From Pisolithus tinctorius (lineage: Eukaryota > Basidiomycota > Agaricomycetes > Boletales > Pisolithaceae): 64,000 nucleotides of DNA. The position numbers and the translations under genes are program-made. Location of the stretch: NCBI GenBank assembly GCA_024663395.1, contig JANFAH010000107.1:1-64000 (forward strand), read 5' to 3'. Positions 13,315 through 23,489 of the stretch are shown piece by piece. Position 1 is the stretch's first letter. Each line of letters starts with the position of its first letter. The notes beneath the pieces were generated by a model, which did not search any database, was not told where the DNA came from, and saw nothing but the letters and a program-made list of their open reading frames with translations.

Positions 13315-14779
13315 TCATTGGTTCGCGCACTGTACCCGCGGTTCTCCATCGTGATCCTCGTCCATTGCATCGTCCGCCATTGCATTCGCTGAACGTGCAT
13401 CTGGTTCGTCTAAGTCGACCTCTTCCAGATGTACGTTCTTGGGGAAGTGCGGCATCGGGTTACGTGGTGGAAGCGCCTTTTCCAGTAACCCGACTTTGGA
13501 AGAATCAATGTTATCCGGAAATTTAACGATGAATTTGACGTAAAGGTCGCCAGGCTCATGGTGCCGTTGAGACGGCATACCTTGGCCGCGGATGACTTTG
13601 ACTGATTCTGAAGACATGTCAGGATACGATAACCACGTTGAACCATACGATAATCATACCGTTCTTAACAACTTCCCCCGGTATGAACCTGATGAGCAGG
13701 GCACGATCGTCGAGGTGTTTGATGGCGACTTCGCCACCACCGAGTGCGGTAAGGAGGTCAATTTCGAGTTCGGTGATGAGGTTGTTCTCTTGGCGCTTGA
13801 AGCGGTCATGAGGCTTTTCTTCGACGACGATGACAACGTCTCCAGACTCGGCATTTGGGGATTGATCGCTCTCTCCGCGGAAGGTAATTGTCTGACCGCC
13901 CTTCATGCCCTTGTCTATGTGTACCTCGAGTATCTTCTTTTCCGGAAGGACTTTTTTACCCTTGCACTGACTGCACCGATCTTTCGGGTTTATGACCTCC
14001 CCGGTGCCATTACAATCGTCGCAGGAGGACTGTATCTGTTGGATCATAGGGCCCATCTGGCGAAGTGTGAGCTTGACGCCACGCCCGCCGCACCCACCAC
14101 AGGGCCGGACCGCGCCTTCCTTGCCGCCTTTACCACCACACTTTGAGCATAGAATGTTGCGGGTTAGTGCGAGTTTGGTGGTCTTTCCACGATAAAGATC
14201 TTCGAGAGATACATGGACACGATGGACGAGATCTTTAGTTTTACGGACTTGATTTCTGCTGCCGCCACCGCCGAAGAAGCCGCCACCACCAAAGAGTTGG
14301 CTGAAAAGATCCTGAGCGGGATAGTAAGGAGATGGGTACCAAGAGCGATGAGATCGATGTCCATACCTGTGGATCCATACCTCCCATGCCACCCTGCTCG
14401 GAAAGACCAGCTTCACCTCGGGAATCATATATTCTACGTTTATCCGAGTCCGACAGAATCTCGTACCTAAGTGAATGGTGAGGGGCGGATAACCATAAGG
14501 TAGGAGATGGCATACGCATGTGTCACCTCCTTGAAGAGTTCTGGATCGCCACCTTTATCGGGATGTAGTCTGAGGGCTCTAAGGAGGAGGTTGCGAGGGT
14601 CGGGCGGACTTGCAATCGCTGTGCAAAACGACTTACTTTTTTCTGTAGGCCTTCTTGAGGTCACTCTCGGAAGCATCGACAGGTACCTCGAGGAGGTCAT
14701 AATATTTGCTAGATTGCCGAATAAGTCGATAGCGAGTCGGTGGACAAGCCTTTGTTGTTACTCACGTTTCCTTTACCAT
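13315..14779 (-). CDS. YDJ1: Type I Hsp40 co-chaperone (DnaJ family, YDJ1-like)
   Basis: Delivers unfolded clients to cytosolic Hsp70 and stimulates its ATPase. The J domain begins MVKETKYYDLLEV and contains the HPD motif (LRLHPDKGGD), spread over exons. A Gly-rich region (LFGGGGFFGGGG) follows, then four CxxCxGxG-type zinc repeats (CSKCGGKG, CGGCGGRG, CDDCNGTG, CSQCKGKK). The client-binding domains come next. The last four residues are CANQ, a CaaX box that predicts farnesylation and membrane attachment, as in yeast Ydj1. Introns at each step use GT-AG. The start ATG is followed after four codons by an intron, a common fungal arrangement. Confidence 0.93.
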
Positions 14780-14971
14780 GGTGGTGAGTGCTGGACTGCC
14801 GGGAAAGGACTGAGGGCAAGCGAATGACACTGGATGGCCGACCTCGGAGGGTTTTTTGAAGGGACGCCGGTCGTCAAAAGCTGTGGAAGGCCGACGAAAA
14901 TGCCAGAATGTTCTGCATTGCCTTGACTTATCCCTATTTGGATCTAATACAAAACCCCTAACCAGTCCTAT

Positions 14972-16459
14972 CTACTGTGCACTGCTCACATCAGGGTACA
15001 CGTCGAAACGCCTCTGTGTAGTTACAGGAATGCCTGCCCTCGCCTCGTACAATACCGTCGGGTCTGTACAGTTGCACTTGGTCAGTAGTCGCACATGCAC
15101 GGCGCTCCCTCACCAATCGATACCTGAACGACGCCCTGGCCCTCTTCTGCTTCAGCTAGTATCTTGCCACTGAACATCCGCCCTTCAGCTACATCTGATT
15201 CAGGGACAATTGCAAGCAACGCTCACAAGGGATCCACGACCATAGAATGTCCCCACTACCCATTTTTCAAAAAGAGATGTGGCCGCGTTTGATTACAGCA
15301 ACTCACCGCGTGGTAGCGTGCACTCATATCTCGCGCCGGGCTGCACATGGCGAAGAAAACTTGGTTATCGACCGCTCTGCATGCGTAACATGAATCCACA
15401 CAAAACTTCTTGCGGAGAAGCTCTCATACCGTGCACGTTGAAGTAGGCTCCAGTGAAGTGGCCCCGTCGTCAGGTTGAAAGCCCCGGGGTAAATAAGCAT
15501 ATGACATCCTATGCAATGACATCAGTCCCACATCGAGCGTTTCAAAGGAGCCCAACCTCTCCGTGCGGATATCATGGCTAGCTCTGGAAATCTAACATCA
15601 TGGCATATGCCGAGACCAATGCGTGCAAATTCTGGTCCTCAATTAGCCTGAACAGATCGGGTAGAGAGACTTGGAACTACCAGTATCAAAGAAGTTCATA
15701 GAAGAACCCCCCGAGATCATTTTGCTTTCCTGAAAGAAGGATCATTAGCATGCATCATGGCGAGATCTCGCACAGCTACTTTGAGCGTTATCTTCCCTGG
15801 AATATCGATGTCGAAGAGATGAACTTTGCGGTGCATCGCTACTAGTGCACCTGGCAAAATATCGCAAGTAAGAGTCGGCGCAACGAACACCGAGATGAAC
15901 TTGCCAGTTGGTGAATATACGGTACATGTCTTGTAAAATTTGTTGTCTGCATCTCTTTCCGGGATGGAACCTCAACGATAAGCTGAGTGGGATGCAGCAA
16001 AAACCCTTGGATGAAACCTACCTCCGACCAACCAGATATTAGCCTCCTTGGCGGCAGAAGAAAGCATCCTCACACTTTCACTCTGACACGTCTGGACCTC
16101 GATGTCATCTGCTTTAGTAAACCCGATGGTCTCTGCGTACTTTGAGACACGACCATAGGGCGAATTGAAACACTCCTGAAAGACTGCATCAGGAAGCAGG
16201 GCTGTGAGACGGTAGACGTACACACTGGTAATACGACAAGCGACGGCTTGGAACCAGCAGACCCGTCTCCTCCTGCCACCTTCAATACCATCTCATAGGC
16301 ACGCTTTAGGTTGGCCGACTTGTCTGGTCCGATACTCCCGAGTTGGATCAGGGCAAGTTTAAACGGCTTGAAGGAGGGTGCAGTCGACATTCGATATTTC
16401 TGGAATGGGAAGAAAGCGCCAGGCGCTACAGTACCACTGGGACGGCGCATGAAGAGCAT
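14972..16459 (-). CDS. NIT2: Omega-amidase / nitrilase-family protein, copy 1 (NIT2-like)
   Basis: Carbon-nitrogen hydrolase expected to turn 2-oxoglutaramate or 2-oxosuccinamate into the 2-oxoacid and ammonia. The catalytic triad is present: Glu in [10 protein letters not shown], Lys in [10 protein letters not shown], Cys in [10 protein letters not shown]. About ten introns resolve to an open frame ending [13 protein letters not shown]; one starts with GC. A Met at 16,390 ([10 protein letters not shown]) gives the usual cytosolic length. An upstream in-frame ATG at 16,459 adds a 23-residue Arg-rich, acid-free leader that looks like a mitochondrial presequence. Compared with copy 2 it has a His for Tyr after the catalytic Cys, two codons missing after ECFNSPYG and one missing in the ERDA loop. 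It could be active or drifting. Confidence 0.82.
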
Positions 16460-16541
16460 CCTGGGACCCAATTGGCCGTTGCTCCTTATCTAACTTTCTC
16501 TTTGAAGGTCTCCGTCAAGGTGACGTCTGTGCGCAATGGAG

Positions 16542-16625
16542 CAGTCTCTACAGAGAGATTTGCACAGGAATTCTTCAGGAACCATGTCCTTCCTCTCCGC
16601 GAGAGTAACGGACCAACGGACCAGG
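16542..16625 (+). pseudogene. Start-less remnant of the sphingosine/diacylglycerol kinase gene
   Basis: Aligns with the first coding bases of the kinase at 25,187-25,260 (shared words such as AGGAATTCTTC and CATGTCCTTCC). About 70 bp holding the ATG and the first glycine-rich motif are deleted, and homology stops after roughly 85 bp. It keeps the head-to-head position beside the omega-amidase, so it marks the end of the duplicated segment. It cannot make a kinase. Confidence 0.8.
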
Positions 16626-16971
16626 ACCTTATGTAGTATCGCCACAAGGTGAACCGAATAGAATCAAGCCTCGACTCGTCGAGGCGGGCTGCTAGCCTGT
16701 TCGACCCCACATCTGCAGTTTGAACAAGCGGGCCGCTTGGATTACCGGCGCCTAATCATTTACGATACTTACGTTCCATGTGAGAAACGCATCTGATTGG
16801 TCGAAAGTCCGTCTGGAGGACGGAGATCGTCTACCTAACATGATAATGGTACTAGTGATAACGATTACTATGATTATGACAGTGATCTTATCCAGATGCA
16901 GTCAAACTGATCATGGTTTGTAGGATTCTAATACATCATAGTGTACCTACTACACTACCCCATCAGAATTA
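16626..16971. other. Gap between duplication end and Plavaka gene
   Basis: No open frame of note. The stretch is AT-richer with short runs such as gataacgattactatgatta. It should contain the 3' end of the Plavaka element, but I could not find a terminal repeat matching the other side of the block. Confidence 0.35.
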
Positions 16972-19900
16972 CTAACAAAATGAGCCCCCCCCGTGGAATG
17001 CGTTGAATATCTCTTTGTCTGCGAAGTGATTGAGGAAAAAACGGTGGTAAAGCTCTTGTGATGTAGCGGATGATATGCTAGGCGGCACCTTTTCAGAACC
17101 AAAAACGGGGACAAGCTCTAGCGCATGTGAGATCCAAGTAATGGGCACGACCAGTCCCTCTCGCGTCTCTCCACCTTCCTCCGTATGGGAGAAGCACCTT
17201 TCCAGGGTCCACATCTGCAGCTCAGGTTGCTGCTGCGGGGTGGCAATAACACGGAAGGGCTGTAGATAAACGAGGGGATGGTTGAGATACGGAGGGGTTT
17301 CGACCTTGGAGCGTGGACGTGCACGAGGCTGGAAAATAGTGCGAACTTGTGCAACATAACTGGCAGCTGTACGCGGTACACGTATTAATACAGATCAACG
17401 CACATGTGAAAGCTACGCACTGTCATTTGAGGGGCTGATTAAAACAACGTCATAGCATCCATACGGGAAATCCTGAGAGGGGCGCAATGCCCGAACAACT
17501 TGACTCGGAAGAATCATAGAATCGCGGAATGTGGAGTGCAGCTGAACGCGGAGCTTATGCCACACAGCAATATGATCGAAAGTACAAACGTCAAACTGGA
17601 GGTCAAGGGAATGGGATTGAAGAAATTCTAAATAACGGTCTTGAAAGTAGGGGAGCTGATATTGTTCAGCGATGTTGTTCAGCGACTGATTAGTTTCATC
17701 CGAGCATGACGTGACGTGGAGGGCGGTTTGAGTATGATTGGCGAGAATGCCATCAGCAAAGTAATTGCGGACTGGGCGGGGACCATGGAGTTGCCATTGC
17801 TCCTCAGGTAGGACACGCCCTACCCATGCGAACGTTGGATCTGTTGCAGCGATTTCTTCCTCTTCCATGGAAACAGCATTGATGAGGGGTATGTTACTCG
17901 AGCGTATCAACGAGTATACATCAAACTGCCGCATAGATTCTTCGCGATCGAGTAATCGGACGACTTGTTCCGCGAAGTCTTTATTCTTGTTAGTACGTTC
18001 GAATGGACGCTTGCAGTGGGTGATAAGAAGGCGTTCGCTGACGTCTGCAGTATATTGTATTAGTCCACCGTTATTACGAATCGCCGCTGCGAAGCTGTGA
18101 AAAAGCTCCAACTTCGGAATGTGGAAGTCATTTTTGGTACCAGCTGATCTTGTCTTTCTGGCGTTCGCCTCGATAATGGCATCCTTGTGCGCATGGAATT
18201 CCTGCAGCGATGATTCCATTTCCTTCACGGAAGCGTCTGTGTGTATGGGACTCTGTGCCTGGTATATGAAACTGATAATAGCACGTATGGCACGGAGGAA
18301 CCGTGGGGGTACACAACCAGCGATCATGGGAACAATGGTACGCTGGATGTCGCGGTGTTCTCTGCCCGTCATTTGCTTGATGTGTGAAACACCACCCGCA
18401 AAGTGCCTCACCGCAACGCGTTTGTGGTGACACTTGAATCGCGCATCGAGGTCGTCCTCAAGTAACTCTCTACACCATGAAAGGACATGGTCGAAGAAAA
18501 ACTTGTGGCATGTATGAAGGATTTCGGGCAGAAGGAAGATGGAGGGGTCCGCAAACGGCCAGTTTCTCCAAAATGGAAGGTGGACACCGCTAAGCTGTAT
18601 CGTCTTCGCCTCTCTTTGAAAGCGGCTCAGATTATTCCACGGGTGAGTACCCCGAGCGACTTGTTCGATGCGCTGGAGAGTGAGATCGCCTGTACGAGAT
18701 GAATGGGAGTGACTGTCGCCGAACTGCTTATGGGTTGCTTCCGTGACAGGGGAAGCGCTTTTGGAGACGCATGCGATCATTAGCTGTTCAGGGAGGTCAG
18801 CGGTCCATGCCACTAGTGGCGTGAAACAATAGCGTCGGTATCCATGGGGGTCCGGCATCATGGTTCCAATCTCTGCAACACGTTTCAGGCCCGCGGTGAC
18901 GATATCAACACATTTGTGCCAGACGCGCGTTTGCAGGATCGTTTGGTTTCCCTTAGGGACATCAAACTTCGGTATCGGCATGAATGCGACACATCTCCAT
19001 GAATGTGAGGTGGCTGCCATGCGGATGTTCCCTGGAATATTGCCGATACTGATTAAGAGGGGATGCATTTCTAGTCCTCCGGTCATCCTTGTCACAGGAG
19101 TCTTGTCGGATGCGGCGAGAATAGGTACGATTGTGGCACCCTCCGGAAGGGAATCCTAACAGAAGACCATTGTTAGTTTCCGTAGTGAAGTTGTATCGCT
19201 CTATGAACATACTTGGATGCGATGGGCTTCGCGCGCTGAGAACCATTCACCGTACTCCCGTCCAAGAGCATTGGTGATCAGAATAGGATCAAACATCATA
19301 TCGGCACCAAAGATAGGGTTTCCAAACAAGGACCTTGCGACCTCCTCTGCGTCACGCCAAATCAGCTGTATAGAATCAGTTGTTTTGTAACCTTCGACTT
19401 CTAGAACGGTACTCCGCCACTTTGGCCCTGAGGGAAGGGTATCCATCCACCCGAGCAATTCTTCTACTGAAGTAAAGGATGGCCGGGGATTATCATGGAA
19501 CTAAGGAAAATAAGTGAGATATGGTTTATTGAGGTAAAACCGGTAGTACCCAGGGCAAAGCGAGGAATCTCTTGATCTGAGTTTGTGTAAGGTTCTCCAC
19601 GAGAAACTTGGCTAAAGACCATTCTGCCCGAGACTGAAATGGATAGTACACATTGATCTCTCGCTCTTGCTTTAAAGGACCATCGTGAAACTGCTCGAAT
19701 GTATTTGGTTCGTTCCCGAAAGTATACCCTGATCGTTCGTGGTACCTAGCCCTTGAGTGCGAAGATTGACCAAATGAAGCTAGACGAGCATCTTGTGCTG
19801 TCGAGGAATGAAATGGAACGAGTGGATAACACGTCCTGATATGCTGGATCAACATATCATGGGTCTCGAAGAACACTTCGCAAGCTACGTTTGGACACCG

Positions 19901-20016
19901 ATATCTAGAACTCTTGTAAGTAGAAACTGAGTCAATATCGTCGATACTAACCTTCCAGGATTCGGAACTTCCGAGATATGAGCCAGTTCTGGCGGTATGT
20001 ATCCTGTATCTGTCAT
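16972..20016 (-). CDS. Plavaka-type transposase, apparently intact
   Basis: Transposase of a large DNA-transposon family expanded in Agaricomycetes. It starts MTDTGYIPPELAHISEV. A C2H2-like finger follows (CPNVACEV, FFETHDMLIQHIRTC), then the family landmarks SGYTFGNEPNTFEQF, FQSRAEWSLAKFLVENL, WRSTVLEVEGYKT, REYGEWFSAREAHRIQ, TRMTGGLEMHPLLISIGN, WRCVAFMPIPKF, FTPLVAWTADLPEQLMIAC and QMTGREHRDIQRTIVP. The C-terminal exon after an intron near 17,381 reads WISHALELVPVFG to a TAG at 16,972-16,974. Five introns give a continuous frame of roughly 900 codons without stops. CpG content is normal, which fits a fairly recent insertion. It is divergent from the companion gene at 20,161. Confidence 0.88.
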
Positions 20017-20160
20017 TGTAACTCGAAGACAGGCAGACTCCGTGACCAGTCCGTGGCTCATGAGTGTAGAAATTTTGCTAAGTCCTTCAAACTCCGACCA
20101 ACTTGCACCTCTGCAATTGCCCACCAGAGCCAGCCGCAGATCGAGGAAGTACTGCCTCTT

Positions 20161-21073
20161 ATGATTCAAGCTGAACCCCCCACGACTCCTGTATCAATGC
20201 GATCCAGTTTTCGCAAACCCCTCGGGTCCTCCCCATGTAGCACTCAGCCCTCATCACCTCTTTCATGCAGCGCTTATCCGGCCCCACTCAGCAGTCAACT
20301 TTCCTCCCCCCCGCCCTCAAGCGTTGCTCCATCGTCGCCTGGCGGCCCCGAGGACACTCCCAACGCCACTATGGCTCCAGAGAGAACCACAGGGAGGGGT
20401 CCGCAGACTGCAAGGATTGCTCGCATAAAGTTTTCACCTTATCCCAAGCCGGACATTGGGGAGGCTTTGGAGCTCCGCTTTGCGAGGAAGTCCCTGAGAG
20501 GAGGAGCAGGAGTTATTCACCCGAACGATGCTAGAGATGTATTACTTCCTTGCTCTTTCTAACATCGTGGAATCCTAATTCATTGCCTCACAGGGGAAAT
20601 TCCTTTTTCGCAACAGTATCAAGGACCTTCCAGACGTGGCGATAAAAGAGGCGGTCTTGATGAAACATGCAGGTCGCGAGACTAGGCGCTATCGAGCGCT
20701 GTCCTCAGCCTGGGAGCTCAGGGAAGCTGAGCACTACAGCAATTTTATGAAATATATCTATCAAGCTGACCGTAAGAAGTATGGGGAGTATCTGGGGGAT
20801 GGACAAGGTGATGTGGATCTGGATCATGCGGCGGAAATAGACGATGCGGAGAACTTCCTAGCCTTCGGCCGTGAGGCGTACAACGAGGATATTATGACGT
20901 TTCAGACTACGAACACCCAGCTCGATCAACTTGAAGAGGAAGTGCAATGCCGTGTTCACGACTCGTCAAGCGAGTTCGATGGCTCATCAGATTGCGATGC
21001 CAGTGACAGATATGCGGAGTCGGGTGTGAATGACAGCAAGGATGGCCTTATGGGTCCAGTAGATAGCACATAA
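20161..21073 (+). CDS. Hypothetical protein, companion of Plavaka transposase
   Basis: Unrecognised. The N-terminal half is Ser/Pro-rich (disordered), then comes a basic patch (ARIARIKFSPYPKP). After one intron near 20,540-20,594 a charged helical region follows (KEAVLMKHAGRETRRYRALS), ending in an acidic, Ser-rich tail. One intron gives an open frame of about 290 residues. The start lies 144 bp from the transposase ATG on the other strand, so both probably share a promoter. I infer that it belongs to the same mobile block; a host origin is possible. Confidence 0.55.
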
Positions 21074-21284
21074 CTGATGACTCGGAAATGAAAGGTGAGG
21101 CCTGCACACTTTATTTACGAACATTAGCTGATCGCCTTGCAGTAGCTCTGCCGTTCACCTACTCGAAAATGTGGCTATGTAGTGCCCCAAATGTATTATT
21201 TCCCCTCCATTTGATATATGATGATCAAACGATATCTCGTGTGCCTCAATCCGGTTTCTTCCCTCTTCCGTCGCTCCCACCACC

Positions 21285-22816
21285 ATGGATTGGCCAGTTT
21301 TCAGAGACGAGGTAAGCTTTGATAGACCCCACCGATTCACTAACTAACGAACGTTCTATCACAGGGATACTTGGAAGTGACTGGCCAGGGCGAAGGAAGT
21401 CGCGATGGTCTTGACACCAGCCACCATGTTCCCTCAGAGCTCGACACTCGAACCGATTGTTACAACGTTAGCACGATAAATACCACATATCATCCCCCAT
21501 CGACAACCATCTATCATCCCCCGTCAGCGAACGTCTATCACCCGCCGTCGAATCATCCCCCGTCAGTGAACGTCTATCACCCGCCGTCGATGGATATCAG
21601 CTATCCTCCCGCATCTCTGTTCGATCCATCGTCGATCTTCGCACCTCGTGAGATCGAACAACTTACCGAAAACCCACGTCACCCGGAACTGGTGATTTCC
21701 ACCCGCAGCACACAGTCACGGATGCCACGTGACAGAGTATTTTCTGCTCACGTTGCGATGGCAGGGGACAGGCCAAACCGGCGGGGGGAAGTTGCCAGAG
21801 GTGAGGAATTTGACCGTATTCACATCGTCCCGGATAGGGAACGACCAGTTCAAAACTCAACCCGGCCGACCAAGCGCGTCCGTTTACCCGTCCTCCCCAC
21901 CGACGATCCCCCTGCAGCCAACACCCCGACGTTAGTCCCCATCGATCTCCAGCCAACCGCAACTACGCGTATCCCTGACTACGTCGTGAAGCGCTTCAAG
22001 GACGAAGCCAAGAAAGAACTTCGTCGATACTTCATGATGGAGCAACCAATACGGACGACTGCCGATTCCAAGTACATCGAAGACTTAGCGATTCGTCTTG
22101 CGGAAGGCATATTCGGGTCCTCAGGCAGTGAGTACCGGATACCAGGTACGACTCATTACTAACACGGAATAGGAGCTTGGTTGGATTCAAAGAAAAACAT
22201 GAAGACATTCTGCGATAATGCAAGACATATGCTTCACGAGGTCACCAGTACGTTCAAGACCGTCGCTCGATTAACTCTCAAGGACTCGTATAATTTGTGC
22301 GTGCCCATTGATGCGCCACATACGACTCGGATCGCTGAGACATGGAGAACCAGTGTGGAACCCCTCCTTGTCGGATGGGATTTTGTCGACGAAGAAGTTC
22401 TGGTACGTCTTTCCCCATGTGCCTTTATGGCGGACTAATGTTTTTGGTAGCTTCCAACAGGACAAACGGTGTCCGGCTTCTTCAACTGCTGCGCCGTGAG
22501 CACCATCATTCACGAAGCCGTATTCTCGCCTTGTCGCAAACTGTCGTCCGTCATCCCCCCCGACACTGAAAATCTCGATCGTCTTATCGCCTTCACCGTC
22601 ACCATCATTCGGTGGGGGCTCACAAACCTCGTCAGGGGCCGTGAGGCCGAGTTCGAGGCAGATACATACGAACCTCACTACAATAATGCCCTCCGACGTA
22701 TTCAGGTCCTTAGGAGCGAAGGACCTATTACTACACTAAACCGTTTCTCAGAATCTACTGCTAGCATTTTGGCGCGTGGAAGGGAACTCGTAGAACACTA
22801 TTCACAGTGTACATAA
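21285..22816 (+). CDS. Probable DUF6532-like protein with YHPPS repeats
   Basis: Four exons. The N-terminal region has five near-identical YHPPS/NHPPS peptide repeats (21,488-21,592), followed by a disordered Pro/Arg-rich linker. The C-terminal half is a helical, charged domain (IPDYVVKRFKDEAKKELRRY; then a stretch with RLAEGIFG and WLDSKKNMKTFCDNARHML). The last exon contains SGFFNCCAVSTIIHEAVFS, VTIIRWGLTNL and EPHYNNALRRIQ. This layout resembles the uncharacterised DUF6532 proteins of Agaricomycetes, a match I make from memory with limited certainty. Frame is open to the TAA at 22,816. It sits in the same block as the Plavaka transposase. Confidence 0.6.
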
Positions 22817-23484
22817 GCTCGTAACGATCTATGACTAGTACTACACATGATAATCAGTGTTCTTGTCTCCAATGTCAACATTGATAAGATGACATCGGCG
22901 CTGGGATCTCGATAAGGCCGTGGTAAATAGGCCGTACACTTCTCATAATTCACAAGCGAGCTAAATGGAGAAATTCTAAACGGGGAGTGGTATAACCTGC
23001 TCACTTGCTCGCGTAGTTTTGCAGATGCATCTGCAAAACTACCCGAGGGAGTGAGCAGGTTATACCTGCCTCCGTTTGGAAGTGACTTGTCGTAAGACTC
23101 GCTAAGACACTTGTTGGCCAATGAGAAGGCTCGCTCAAGTGCGAAAGAGCTGTTAACAGCCGCGTCGCGTAGCTGTTTCCCAGATGCGCTTCGATACTTA
23201 ACAACGAAGCGTAACGGGGTGAGTTCACGAGGGATTACAAACTCACCCCGAGAACACATGAGCGATACACGTCTTGACCTAGTGTTGCCGCACGAACCGA
23301 ACTCAGTTCGAGGTAGATCGAAGTGCACCTCCCGAAGTGGTAATTTGACCCACCTCGACTCGTCCGAACCGGGACGAAGTACTAGTAGTGGCCAGTTTGG
23401 GGTTTCGTGTAGAAGGATGCCACCAGGCATTTGCGTGCAGTCACGGAGGACAGGACCAAAGATACTAAGCACAAGGCTCTGCAT
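22798..23484 (-). CDS. Unrecognised single-exon ORF, 228 codons
   Basis: Open from an ATG at 23,484 to a stop overlapping the end of the DUF6532-like gene by 19 bp. No domain or signal peptide is evident. Its middle crosses the 100-bp palindrome at 22,978-23,077. It begins just outside duplication copy 2. It could be a real accessory gene, a host gene remnant or chance. Confidence 0.3.
   Translation of the reverse strand: MQSLVLSIFGPVLRDCTQMPGGILLHETPNWPLLVLRPGSDESRWVKLPLREVHFDLPRTEFGSCGNTRSRRVSLMCSRGEFVIPRELTPLRFVVKYRSASGKQLRDAAVNSSFALERAFSLANKCLSESYDKSLPNGGRYNLLTPSGSFADASAKLREQVSRLYHSPFRISPFSSLVNYEKCTAYLPRPYRDPSADVILSMLTLETRTLIIMCSTSHRSLRAYVHCE
22978..23077. repeat. 100-bp near-perfect palindrome
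   Basis: Two 50-bp arms meet with no spacer at 23,027/23,028. The central 30 bp are perfect around GCAGATGCATCTGC. The arms then differ at 3 positions, share the 14-mer tataacctgctcac, differ at 4 more and end aaacgg. In RNA or single strands this would form one long hairpin. Confidence 0.9.
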
Positions 23485-23489
23485 TGTTC

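Larger units (their letters stand above)
14930..16625. repeat. Segmental duplication, copy 1
   Basis: This block is homologous to 23,490-25,260 in the same orientation, introns included. In 15,001-15,190 against 23,561-23,750 I counted 9 differences in 190 bases. It covers the omega-amidase gene and the first part of the divergent kinase locus, where it ends. The kinase is intact only beside copy 2, so copy 1 is probably the derived one. Confidence 0.85.

Noticed and set aside
16972..17412. Plavaka transposase truncated at 17,413
   Set aside because: An intron near 17,381-17,433 joins the main exon to a further C-terminal exon that carries the expected family tail, so the protein is complete.
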